A stretch of 64,000 nucleotides of DNA from Oxytricha trifallax (taxonomy: Eukaryota; Ciliophora; Spirotrichea; Sporadotrichida; Oxytrichidae): positions 61,402-125,401 of the forward strand of contig ARYC01000091.1 of assembly GCA_000711775.1 (NCBI GenBank). The letters run 5' to 3'. A model generated the notes under the pieces. It was not told where the DNA came from. It worked only from the letters and a program-made list of their open reading frames with translations, and did no database searches. Made by a program: the position numbers and the translations under genes. This document shows positions 10,451-21,868 of the stretch, one piece after another. How positions within the stretch are numbered: the stretch's first letter is position 1; each line of letters starts with the position of its first letter.

Positions 10451-13400
10451 AAATTGCCACGTTGATCCACACTCCTATATCTCTAGACTGAATGACAGAT
10501 TGTTTTAGTACTATTGAGTGAATATTTAAAATTACTATGAGATTACTCATTCACATATTCTTAAAATTAATAAATTCAAATTTAATGAAATAGCTTGAAT
10601 AATATAAAGTTAGAGATTAAAATATTAGCAAATAATATAATAAATTTTAATTGAATTCATTAGATTAAATAGCCTAATTTAAACAAAAAAATTCAGTAAG
10701 CAAATCATATTATTTACAAATATTTTAATAAGAAATTTAATTTTCTAAGCTAAAAATGTAAAAATAATTATTTAAATCCTTTTGTTAATATAATTGGGGT
10801 AAATTTTATTGAACAAACTTAATTAAAGCAAAATTTACAAATAAGGATTTCATGAGATATATTTATCATTAAAATAATCCATAGCAACATAAAAATATCC
10901 ATAAATACATTTAATAGACTCGATTAGAATTTTAAATTCTTACAGATGGCTATAATAAGTTCAAAGAATTTAATGATAATTTAAATAAACTGCTTCAATG
11001 ACTCATAAAATAACTTAAGATCAAGAAACAGGTCTGTAAGTTAAAGGAAGCTAATTAATTAAGTGAAAAATGTATAGATAGATCCTTAAAACCACTAAAA
11101 GTTTTACAATTAATGAGCTTAATCCTCTTATCTATCTTTGTTAAAAACAGAGATGGTATGGTCACATATGCTAGTTTAATTTAATAGAGGTTCTCTTGTT
11201 TATAATCTTATATGAGATTGTTTTTAAATAACGATGATAAATCTATAGTCAATTATCTGAAGTACAGTCATGATCCAGTGTTGCTAAAGCATTCAATATA
11301 TACATAAAATTGTTAATCAATGTTTATTTAATTAATATAATTCCATTCCTATTTTTTTAACTAATTAAAATAATATTTTAATATAAAGAAGGAAACTATG
11401 TAGAGCTCTGTATAATTATGATCGCAATTCTACTGTTATGACCCATAAGAATATGATAAAACTTTTAAAAACAGCTCATAATAAAAAAATGTGCCGAAAA
11501 ATATAATATAAAAGTTCATTTCAATAATTTGAAATGTAATAAACTTATTTATATAAAATAATATCGCTAAAAATAAAATATAAAATTTCTTATCAAATAT
11601 CATAAATTTCTATAATTATTAATAAAAAAAAGTCAATTATATTAATTTTGTAAAATCATAAAATAATTATATAAATTATTTATCCTTTTAAATTTATAAA
11701 ATTTTATAAAACTATTTAAGGAAATTTGAGTTTTTAAATGTGTTTTTGAATTCGACAGCTCACTGCATTTTTACACCAATCAGTTTTTATTATATTTTTT
11801 AGAGAAACTTATAATCAATGGCATAATGGGTGCATTTCAATAATTAGAGCTCTTTGTTCAAGGTAATAATATTATTTTGAGTTTATTATTTTGTTATTTT
11901 ATCATATTTTTAATTAAAATTTTTTAAAAAAAGGAAACAATAAGGCTTTGAAATTCTGCACAATAATAAAATAGTGCTTGCAAAGTTTGACTTTCTAAGC
12001 CTAAAATATGACAGAAATTTCTAAATTAAGACTAAAGCAAATATAGCTAAGCAAAAATAAAATAAACATTGAATCGATGATAAGCGAAGTCTATAGCAAT
12101 TTCTCTAATGAAATCTCAATGAAAAATATAGAATTTAAAACTAATATCTCCTAGGCATTAAAAAGTTGCAATAAAGTAAAAATAATTCAATTCATGTAAA
12201 TTATTGAATAATTATAATCCATTTTTGAAAATAAACTTAGAAGACGCTTTTAATATTCATTATTTTTTTGACTAATTTTTTTGGTCTTATAGCTTTAACT
12301 CTGCTAAAGGCCTTAGATTATATTTTATCTTGATTTTATTTTTATTTAGTGGAAAATAAATAATTAAAATATTATTTTTTGTTACAATGAATACACAACA
12401 CTCTCTTACTAAGTCAGAAATAATTACGAATATAAAAATAATCTAATTTTTTTTCTAAACCCTGTTATCTCCCATTAAAATTCAGTCATAAAGATATGGT
12501 TAAATTATATTTTCAAAAATATGACAAGAATTAAAAAGCATAAGATATGATTAATTTTGTTTAATTAAATATACACTTTACCCAAAGAGTTAATTTAAAG
12601 AAAGACTATAATCATTAAATTTAAAACTAGTTAAAAATAAGTTTAAGAAGTATCAGATATATAAAAAATTATGAAAATATTAATATAGAATTTTATTTAA
12701 AACTCAATATATTCTGTCTTAATTTAATTTAATAATTCAGAGCAAATTTTATTATCTCTCTAATTAATAAAAAAAAGCTTTATCATATTATTATAATAAA
12801 CTAATTTTAAAATTAAATTAATTAATTTATTAACTATTTTTATTAGCTTTTAATATATAATAAAAAAAGTCGAATAAACAAAGACTTATGAAAAGTGAAT
12901 ATTTTTTAGATATTAAGGATTATTTGGTATTTTAATTTTATTTTTATTTTGAATTTTATTCTATTAATAATCGATGCAAATAAGTTGAAGTTAATCCTAT
13001 TCAATCTTCTATAAAATGCTTTTAAGTATGATAATAATTCAATAATTGTTAGCAATTAATCTAAAATATCACTATTAAATATTATATTCAACATCAATCT
13101 AAGTATTTAAACCTAATAGTTTCATCAACATAACTTAATTCAAATCACTTAAAGGGTATTCAAAAGGTGACTGCTTAAATTTTATGTGTTTTAGAGATCG
13201 TGGCTTCAAAACTTTTATTATGTAAATTAAAGATATCCAAAGTCTTTTTTTTTTCCCTAAAACTTGATTATTTTTGAGTGTAGTCCTGTCGTCCCTATAT
13301 TACACTCATATTTTAAGAAAAAATCAAATACTTAATTCCACTTTTCACTTGTAATATTAATATAAATTTATAGGATAAAGCTTTATCTTTTAATTTAATT

Positions 13401-13640
13401 AATTCATTACCTAAGATAAACTTACAAGGAAATACATATTTTTCAGAAAACTTTTAATGATAGCATGCAAATTTATACTTTGCAATTTGCTAGTATAGTT
13501 TTTATTTGAAAAAAAATAATTATCAGTTTTTAAGTATAAATGATTATAATTTTACAGGCATCTTCTAATTGCTAGAGAATTTTATGGTATGATATAATAC
13601 GAAATTATTTATACTATTTTAAACTAAAAACTACTTTAAA
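10451..13640. other. Gene-free AT-rich DNA
   Basis: About 3.2 kb of very AT-rich sequence. No TBE gene fragment, no open frame with coding character and no tandem repeat were recognised. It is presumably part of a large IES of the histidine-kinase locus. Confidence 0.5.
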
Positions 13641-13720
13641 AAATAAACTGCAATAAGACCCCTACTATACCCTAAAAATCAAACCACTTATAAATTTTAT
13701 AAAGGGGTTTTGGTGCTTCG
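13641..13720. mobile_element. Solo right terminus of a TBE
   Basis: Eighty bases match the right subterminal region of the full TBEs and end in a mutated 17-bp telomeric tract at 13704-13720, followed by ATT. No matching left terminus or internal TBE sequence was found between 7490 and this point. It is a remnant of an old deleted copy. Confidence 0.75.
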
Positions 13721-13920
13721 ATTCATACCCTTGTCTTATCCATAAAAATTCAAAATTAAAATTTATCTAGTATAAGTTATACATTCATAATTTGTGTTAA
13801 TATAAGTATACTCGTAGTGGTATAGTAAAAATTACTGCAAAAATAGTAAGCTAAGATCAAATCGAAAGTGAAAACTTTTTCGTTACTTATTATTAATTTC
13901 ATTTTTTATTTATAAATTTC

Positions 13921-14075
13921 AGCTCTGAATTTTAATTAGACGGTAGTAGTAATATTCCAAAATTCACAAGCTCTTTTAGCATTCAAAAAGATTCAAATGA
14001 TGCCGAGGAACAAAATTTTGAATAAAAATCATTATTTCCAGACTTAACTCTCTACAAAAGAAGATCAGAATAATA
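13921..14075 (+). CDS. Probable MDS of hybrid histidine kinase (linker or lid region)
   Basis: An open segment with coding composition in an AT-rich background. It reads SSEFQLDGSSNIPKFTSSFS and SLFPDLTLYKRR, using TAA as Gln. It lies on the same strand between the presumed N-box segment and the G2 box. It could be the variable lid of the ATPase domain or an unrelated exon; flanking pointers were not found. Confidence 0.45.
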
Positions 14076-14926
14076 ATACATTAATTACTTAATAATTATT
14101 CAGAATTAATAAACTATAAATTTAGTTATTAAATATTTATTTTTGAATGTTACTATAGCTATTTAAGTTTTATATTAAATTTTTAAAATAAAAATTTAAT
14201 AACTAATCAATTAACTTTTATAAAACATATAAGAAAAACATTGAAATTATTAATTATTTTCCTCATGAATTAGATTAAACAAGCCTTAATTTAATTAAAT
14301 TTTAAAGATAATTTTTTATATTAATACCAACATTTTTATCTTAAATATTTATATGTTATTTTTTAGGTAGTAAAGATACAAATTAAATATTTTAAAAATA
14401 AATGTTTCCATTATAATTTATTTAATCAATTTATATTATATTTGAATTTCATTGATCAATATTTACTAATAAGCGTAGAAGATTCAGGCATTTATAAAAT
14501 AAATTAGAAAATTTTTATTTGTTTAATTCTTTTAATTCTTATTGGAATATAAAACCCATATTTTAAGTTTAGCTAATTAAGTGATATTTAATGAATTTTA
14601 CTTGATAAAGTGCTTAAATATGTTATCTTTTTATTGTATTAGCATACTTATATGCAATACTTCTACTACTAGCTTTTTGGTTAATATTATTATAACTTTA
14701 AATTTCATATAAAAAAATATAATGGTTATTATTTTATATTCAACATTTCTATCAATTGCTATAGTCATTTCTTAGTTTAATTAAAATAAGAAAATTAGAA
14801 ATTTAATAATTCAATCAAAAATACAAATATTTTTTTAAGTTTTTTTTCAAATTCAAAAAATACATTAAAAGATTTTGATTTTTAATACATATGAGATAAA
14901 ATAGTTAGCTTTTTAAATTATTCGGT

Positions 14927-15098
14927 AACACAAAGCTTTCGAAAGAAAAAATAATGCAGAGTGGAATGGGTTTGGGATTAACTGTTTCTAGTTTGCTAGC
15001 TGAATCTATGGGGGGTCGAATGACTTTAGATTGGACAGAGCAAGATAGGGGAACTAAATTTGATTTCTATATACCTCTCAAATACTAGAGTTAATAAC
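14927..15098 (+). CDS. MDS of hybrid histidine kinase: G2 box of ATPase domain
   Basis: It encodes the C-terminal part of a histidine-kinase HATPase domain, which binds ATP for autophosphorylation. The glycine-rich G2 box SGMGLGLTVSSLLAESMGG is clear, followed by RMTLDWTEQDRGTKFDFYIP, the usual final strands ending in IPL. The segment is followed by receiver segments downstream, so the product is a hybrid kinase. The ends of the MDS are inferred from loss of coding character. Confidence 0.85.
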
Positions 15099-15417
15099 CA
15101 TTTTAACCTAAGTAAGATCTCTTTCAAGAAACAAGAAATAACAGGAATATTTATTAATATTAATTGATTTTTGTCGCTTTTTTAATAATGAAAACTTTAA
15201 AAGTGCATACTCCGATGATTCTAATCTAAATAGTTAAGACATTATTGACGATCCACATCCACAGCTTTTTTTATTATATTTATATAGAAAATTAAATTAA
15301 GAGAGATTAATGAGAAGCTAACATAAATAAAAGAGTATCTCTTCATTAAGATACAAAAATAGAGGAAAGTATTATTTGAATGTGAACAATGAAATGTCAA
15401 AATAAAATATTTTCTAA

Positions 15418-15584
15418 ACCCTTTAAAGAATCTAACAAGTCACAAAGAAAAGAATGAAAGAAGATAATCAAGATAAAAAATGATTGATTAGCAATTTAAA
15501 AGAATAAAAATGGACATCAGCAAAAACCAGAACGAGGAAGATGTATTTTTAAAATATCAGGAAAGTTTGAAAATTTGGAATATT
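15418..15584 (+). CDS. MDS of hybrid histidine kinase: linker between kinase and receiver
   Basis: A continuous open frame of charged, non-repetitive residues (NLTSHKEKNERRQ, MDISKNQNEEDVFLKYQE) between the ATPase G2 box and the receiver domain. It has no recognisable fold, as expected for the linker. The frame ends at TGA after SLKIWNIL, so an IES junction must lie shortly before that. Pointers not resolved. Confidence 0.5.
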
Positions 15585-15758
15585 TTATGATTACACTACT
15601 TTTTCTCGTTTTATCGAGTGGTGTATTTAATATAATTTTTATTTTACCTTAAGTTATTATATATCCTATCTCTACATCTATAGCAAATGAAAGAGGAGTA
15701 TAAATGTTTTTAAAATGCAACTACAAGAATTTCAAATGAGTTGATCTAATAAGATAGT

Positions 15759-15914
15759 ATGGAAAATTTTCAAATTAGTTCTGATGATTATAAATTTGAC
15801 ACTAGCTACTAAGAATATATATATTGTCTATATCAATAATTCAAATTTTAATTAAATAATATATATTTAAGAATCTGAGATTCTAATAGTCGATGATAAC
15901 GTATTTAATATTGA
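15759..15914 (+). CDS. MDSs of hybrid histidine kinase: start of receiver domain
   Basis: Two MDS pieces flank a 58-bp IES. The first reads ENFQISSDDYKFDTSYQE. After removing the IES at its TAAGAAT pointer it joins in frame to SEILIVDDNVFNI. ILIVDDN is the first strand of a response-regulator receiver, with the paired acidic residues (codons 15892-15897) that bind Mg2+ for phosphotransfer. It continues after the next IES at 16274. Confidence 0.85.
15810..15867 (+). other. IES, 58 bp, pointer TAAGAAT
   Basis: The pointer copies at 15810-15816 and 15868-15874 are in the same codon phase. Removal of one copy plus the AT-rich insert joins YQE to SEILIVDD in frame. Confidence 0.8.
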
Positions 15915-16273
15915 AACATATCCACAATTAAAATATTTAATAGAAATATGATTAGAATTGATTATGTGAACATTTAATTTTTTCACAAAATTAGCAATTA
16001 ATAAATAAAAAACTGATCAACTCCAAAATATAGAAAGTAAAAATAACTCGCCAAAGAAAAACAATGAAACAATTTTAAATTGTTATAATTGACTGCATTT
16101 TTATCTAATTAAAGTTTTTTAATGATATAATTCATGGTTTTAATGAGTTATAAACCATTCTTATGATACATTAGAATTATATCTTAAGAAATTAGTAATA
16201 ACTATTATATGTTACCTTTAAAATAGAATAGGATTTTTATAAATATAATATGGTATCTTTATATTAATATCAA
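15905..16273 (+). other. IES, 369 bp, pointer TTAATATTGA
   Basis: The 10-bp pointer copies at 15905-15914 and 16274-16283 are phase-matched. Excision joins DDNVFNIE to ILQMMLLHTFG, giving an uninterrupted receiver helix 1. Confidence 0.85.
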
Positions 16274-16390
16274 TTAATATTGAGATCTTATAAATGATGT
16301 TGTTGCATACTTTTGGACTAAAATCAGACATCGCTTTGAATGGCAAAGAGGCAGTTGATAAAGTCAAATTGAAATTGGACTTGATAAGTA
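16274..16390 (+). CDS. MDS of hybrid histidine kinase: receiver middle part
   Basis: It reads NIEILQMMLLHTFGLKSD then IALNGKEAVDKVKLKLD, which is helix 1, strand 2 and helix 2 of a receiver domain; the ALNGKEAV motif is typical. The downstream end is uncertain. The next recognisable receiver piece is 3.5 kb away at 19881, and the pointer for this long IES was not found. Confidence 0.85.
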
Positions 16391-17116
16391 AATAAAATTC
16401 TAAATATTTCTCTAGAATATTCATTTTCCAATTTTCATATTAAGTTTGCACAAAGTTCCTTCATGGGAAAATATTGTTGATATTGATTGTATTTTTATTA
16501 ATAAAAAATTTTCTAATTGGAAACTTTTATTTAAGGAGAAAAAAATTTGTTTTTTAATTTTTTTATCGTTAATTATTAAAGATTTATAAATAATTTTGAA
16601 AAATTTATGTCATTTCGAAACACCCTAAAAATATTTAAAAGAGTAAACTAGATTAATTTCAATTAATTTAAACTATTTAAAAATTTTAAATCATATTGAA
16701 TAATATTATATAAGTCGTTTAAGAATTTGCTAATCTATTTTAAGTGTTTCTCATTAAAATTTAAGATTCTAGTTTTTTTTAATTCATATACAATTAAATT
16801 GTAGATTGTTAGAATTTTAATTAATTAATTTATGAAAATATTTAAGTTTTTTAATCTTAAAATGATAAATTAATTACCTTATATTTAATTGTAGGATAAT
16901 AATCAACCTCTTTAAATTATCTATTAGATAACTTTATTCATCTATATATTAAATTTAAGATTGATAAATAAACAACAAAACTAGATTTATAAAATCTCAA
17001 GATAAAGTACTCCTTAATAACAAGCTTCTTAATTTTTTACCAAAAGCAAATTATAAAAGTATATTTCATAAAATAATAAAAATCTAATGAACAATTAGTA
17101 AAAAACGCATAACTTA

Positions 17117-17196
17117 GATGTCTCTGCATAATCCATGGACGAAGAATCAAAAATAGATTTAGGAAGATTTAGAAAAATCGAGGATACATTTAAAAT
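17117..17196 (+). CDS. Short coding-like patch, possible MDS
   Basis: A less AT-rich island with two overlapping open frames. One reads DEESKIDLGRFRKIEDTFKI, the other SLHNPWTKNQKQIQEDLEKS. Either could be a segment of the kinase gene. No pointer or family motif was seen, so this is only a flag. Confidence 0.3.
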
Positions 17197-18071
17197 CATA
17201 TATATATATATATATATATTTATAATTTAAATGTTTTATATCAAACGAGGTAATAAGGATATTAAATAAAAAGATTAAATTCACTGCCATTTGCATTTAG
17301 AGAGTGCTTTGATGTATTTGATTTATGTGAAATGTATAAAATTTTGAATTAATAAAAGTTATTAAAACATGGCATTAATTGATAACGATAACAGTAAATA
17401 ATTTAATGTTTAACTCAATATAGGATAGAAATACATAAAATTGAACATTTAGAAAAATTAAAGATAAATAAAGGAATCTTACCTCTATAAATTTGAGCTT
17501 TTAGCAATAACTATTGTTGTCATACTTATACATATCCTGACTATTTTTTATTTTTTGCCACTTTATAAAAAATATCTGCTCTAATTTTTATAATTAATCA
17601 ATAAATAGATTTTTTTATATAAATAAAAAGGGTAAAATTTTTATTTAAGAGATGTAAATGCTGAATGCCATTAAGTAGGAGTGAACAATAGTTTGAAATA
17701 ATAAGTTAAAAATTTATGATCATTTAAAAATGGAATTTGGTTTAGTCCTAAAAATATTATCTTATTGATTATTTTCCCAAGAATAAGTTTTCAAAGGAAT
17801 AATATAATTTAATCAAATTGAAGTAAGAAAAAATATTTCAAGCAAATAAATATTCAAAAAGAAATTCTTAATCAGAATCCACAAGTAAAAAATAAATTAA
17901 AAAAATACAAAAATAATTGAGGCTATTCTTAAATATAAAACAGTATTTTTAATAAAATATTTTTGAATTAATATTATAACTGTAAAGGAATATAATTATA
18001 TAACATTTTTGTGGATATACTATAAATGTATAAAAAGGGTATAAAATTTGGGTTTCTAAAATATATCACTA

Positions 18072-18577
18072 TAGCATATAAAAATTCTTGGGGAGGAAGT
18101 TTCCTGCATAGTTTATTATAAAATAAAATTTTAAGGGAAGTTTTCTTCACTTTTTGAAATTTTATTTTTTATTAATTTAATCTTTTTAACAATAATCCCA
18201 CAACTTCGGGACTAATTTCATTGTTTTATTTACACTTTATATATTTATCAATCTGTCAATATCTCTATAAGAATGAATTCTAAGAACTAACCCAGTATTA
18301 TCTCGTTATTTCTGAATGCTATTTTATCTTAAAACTCTAAGGCATGTTAGGCTGGAACAGATCCGCTTTATAAAGTTATTAAGTATTTTAAAAGATTCCA
18401 AGTGTTTCAATTCTGTAAATTGTTATACAGTCCATGTACTACTCTTCTTATCATACCTCAATACCTCTTAAAATAATATGAGTAAAAAAATATTTTATTT
18501 TAATATATGGAAAAATTATTTAATTTAGCATAAAAAAAGTGCAAGAAACTTCCCTCCCAAATTCTTAATATATGCTA
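18072..18577. repeat. Diverged inverted repeat (old foldback)
   Basis: The left arm 18072-18107 and right arm 18541-18577 are imperfect complements containing GGAGGAAGTTTC. They enclose about 430 bp of AT-rich DNA. It looks like an older member of the foldback class, with only the ends still pairing. Confidence 0.55.
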
Positions 18578-19880
18578 TTAGGAAATGTCTTAATTATATT
18601 TTCTATAATTTCTTAATGATTAATAATAGATAAAATTTAGCTAAATTAAAGAAAAACTTTTTATGAATTAAATATAATTATATTTTCTTATTTTTATTTA
18701 TTGTACAGTTAATCTTATTAAAATGCGGCTTAATTATCATTTATTAAATATCTAAAAAAATTTCGATTAAATATATATCCCTGTATAAATATATTTTATT
18801 CTTTTTTAAATTTTAAGAAATTTATAATATAAAAAATTAAGGTTTGTTTAATTTGCTGATAGGGTTAGTTAAATTTCAAGCAATAAAATTTAAATCATAA
18901 ATTTCACATTTTAAAATTTAAAAATCTTTTGGTCATAATATAGATATAATTATAAATAATTTATTGAAATTTGTTTGCAAATAATTATTAATTTTTAAAA
19001 ATAACTTCTTAAGTAAAATTAAACTTAAAAAGTACTTGTTTAATAACTTATAGTAATAACAATAAACATGATTATTCAACAAATTCTGCTTCTGACATAA
19101 ATTTTGAGATCCCTGATGATAAAGTAGAAAATTAAAACTATAAATTATAAATATAGTAGTTTGTGAATGATAAACTTTTAAGCAAAAATTGTTATAGTAA
19201 AATTTTTTTTAAATAAAGAGTAATTAATGACTGTCGTGATTTGGACATAATATCACTAAAAGAGCTAATTATGAGTGAGCCCAAGAAATTCTTACAAGCT
19301 TCATTTGCTTTATCACATCAATATTGGTCTAATAAGAGCAAAATACATTTTAAAAGTGGCCTCCTAGAACTTCGGAAGGATCATAGTTCATTCTTAATTT
19401 AAAGCTTATAAGCCCTAATTCAACTACCACCATTTTTATGATTTTTTTAATTTTAATAATAATTTAATAATTTTCAATCAAACCTTAATTTATTTAATTA
19501 TATATGTAATAAATTTAGAATAAATTAGAATTTACCCCAGAGAATACCTTAAGTACAGGTTATATCAATAAATTAAATTTCATTATTAATTAATATAATC
19601 AAGAATTAATATAAAAATGGAGCTTATTGCCCCTCATTTAAGGCATGAATGAAGAATAGGCTTAAAAGCCAAATGAGGCATGAACTGGGAAATATTTCAA
19701 TATATTAAGTAAATATATGAAAAATCCCAAAAATTTAAGCACAACAAAGCAAGTCATATTATCTTGGTGAAATTCACAAATATAGCAATTTTTTAGCGTA
19801 AAAGCAATCAACTCTATTTGTACATGAATATTTAAATTCTTAATTATGTTCTTTGATCTATTGTCCATTAAATTAAAATT

Positions 19881-20085
19881 CTTAATTAAAACTAGATGTA
19901 TAAGTTAATTATAATGGATATCAACATGCCAGTCCTTGATGGAGTTGAAGCAACAAAATAAATCAAAGATATGCTACATTCCTATTCTACTCCGTGTGCA
20001 ATATATAAATTAAATATATTTTAATTATAAATTAATGTCAATCATTAGTCACACAGCGATGCCTCTAGATTTATTTTAAAATAAT
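19881..20085 (+). CDS. MDSs of hybrid histidine kinase: receiver phosphorylation site
   Basis: It reads YKLIIMDINMPVLDGVEATK. The Asp in IIMD (codon 19917-19919) is the expected phosphoacceptor, followed by the MPVLDG turn. A 22-bp IES follows. The next piece reads MSIISHTAMPLDLFQNN, the strand-4 region with the conserved small residue motif HTAM. Coding runs directly up to the TBE inserted at AAT 20083-20085 and resumes at 21797. Confidence 0.85.
20004..20025 (+). other. IES, 22 bp, pointer TATAAATTAA
   Basis: The 10-bp copies at 20004-20013 and 20026-20035 are phase-matched. Excision joins TPCAIYKL to MSIISHTAM. The non-pointer part is only 12 bp, which is very short even for these IESs. 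Confidence 0.75.
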
Positions 20086-21796
20086 CAAAATCCCAAAACC
20101 CCTTAATAAGTTTTATATGTGTTTTATTGATGAGGGTAATGTAGGAGATTAGGGTTTATTTATGTTAGGAATCATCATTTTTACTCTATTTATGATAAAA
20201 TGGAAGTATAATATGATCAATTTTTTAATACTCAACTTATATCGTCTTATTAGTATAAATATGTTAAAGTGTTTTTAAATGAAAATGAAAATGTTGAGTG
20301 ACATTAATTTCTATTTTACATTTTTTTCATAAGTTTTTACTTTTACTCATCATTTTGGGTAATGGCCCCCTGGCGGGAGCAGATGAAATTTTATCTCAAA
20401 TTTTTTAAATAATCTAAAAATCAATAAAACATTGAAATAACTTATTATAGATCAATAAATCGGTTTCAAAGGCCCCTAATGATCTTCTTAAGAAGTTTAA
20501 GGAACCTATATTAACCAATTTACTGTGCATTAACAAGAAAATTAAACGTAAAATAATAAGTTCTCCAAAAATTAATTCAAGTACATAGAGCAGTTATTGA
20601 TAAAATTACAAATATAAGAAAAATTGATTTTTGGAGAACTTATTATTTTACGTTTAATTTTCTTGTTAATGCACAGTAAATCGTGTAATATAGGTTTCTT
20701 AAACTTCTTAAGAAGATCATTAGGGGCTTTTGAGACCGATTTATTGATCTATAACAAGTTATTTCAATGTTTTATTGATTTATAGATTATTTTTAAAAAT
20801 TTGAGAAAAAATTTCATCTGCCCCCGCCAGGGGGCCATTACCTATCATTTTAATGATATTTGATTATTGCATCATTTTATAAAATTGACATTTATGTTCA
20901 TACATTTTTGAAGTTTTTTTAAAAATTTTATTTCAAAATCAATTCAGCACTTTTATTTCTTATAACTAGCGTTCTTTATTATCATATTTTCACCAAATAC
21001 AAAAAGGCTTGGCAACATTAGTAAAATTTTAATTAAAAATAAGCATAAAATGAATAGTTTGAAGGTGTTTGGTGTTCATAGTCATTAATGTTGAGGTTCC
21101 AAAAGTGTTATAAATGGATATCAATCTTAAAATTATGTATTTATAATATCTATATATTTTTAGATACCTATTAAATATGTGTATCTTATAAGAGGTCAAC
21201 CCTCGATACAAAAATAGAGAAAGTGAGTAAAAACTGTAACAAGTTTCAGAGATGGATAACCATTTTTGCCAATAAAATTCGATTAAATTAGTACTAAATT
21301 TGTTTGAATTTAATTTCTACTGGTACTAAATTAGCTTAATTTTAATTGGTACCAATTTAATAGTTCCAAAACTTAATTAGTACCTTGTTTTAATAAAGTG
21401 AGGTTTTAATGGAAAAGTTCCAATCTGGTTCAGAACCTAATTGGTAACTATACCAACCTGATTTATTCTAAATAGTACCAAAGCATTTCAAAAAATGGAG
21501 TCTCAAGTAATTATAAGAATTAGATTTCATAAAATTTAGATATTTAAGTTAAATAAGTAAAGCAAACAAAAAATGCAATTTCATTTAAATTTTCTTTGTT
21601 AATAAATATCTATATAACATTTAAATAGATGTAGAGATGATGAATTATGAAAGAATAAAAATCTTCATCTTGAAAACAATAAATTACATTTAATCTAACA
21701 TAAGAAATGAAATTAATAAAAAAGAAACCCTCATCCCCAACATTATCCTCATCAATCAAAACACATATAAAACTCATTAAGGGGTTTTGGAGTTTG
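20086..21796 (+). mobile_element. Internally deleted TBE (1711 bp) inside receiver coding sequence
   Basis: The left terminus is a mutated C4A4 tract at 20086-20102, the right terminus its complement at 21781-21796 (one T missing). Target duplications AAT lie at 20083-20085 and 21797-21799. Inside are a foldback (FB3) and a diverged copy of the TBE spacer (about 21170-21490), but no TBE gene. The element interrupts the receiver domain; precise loss leaving one AAT gives LDLFQNNAEEWFDGYLQKP in frame. It therefore behaves exactly as an IES whose pointer is the target duplication. Confidence 0.9.
20357..20843. repeat. Foldback element FB3 (487 bp) with 8-bp target duplication
   Basis: The terminal inverted repeats start GGGTAATGGCCCCC and pair over about 215 bp per arm (pairing sum about 41201). 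The element is flanked by the direct repeat ATCATTTT (20349-20356 and 20844-20851). It sits inside the deleted TBE. There is no coding capacity, so it is a non-autonomous element. Confidence 0.85.
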
Positions 21797-21868
21797 AATG
21801 CCGAGGAATGGTTTGATGGATACCTATAAAAACCTATAGTACTAGATGATCTAAAACAAATATAAAAA
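21797..21868 (+). CDS. MDS of hybrid histidine kinase: receiver C-terminus
   Basis: It reads NAEEWFDGYLQKPIVLDDLK. The Lys-Pro pair is the conserved Lys of receiver domains that contacts the phosphorylated Asp. It begins exactly at the right AAT target duplication of the deleted TBE and uses TAA as Gln. Confidence 0.85.

Larger units (their letters stand above)
16391..19880. other. Long IES of the histidine-kinase gene, AT-rich
   Basis: This separates receiver helix 2 from the phosphorylation-site strand. It contains an (AT)n microsatellite at 17197-17219, a short coding-like patch at 17117-17196 and a diverged inverted repeat at 18072-18577. No other gene was recognised. The minus-strand ORF at 19662-19868 lacks coding character. 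Confidence 0.6.
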
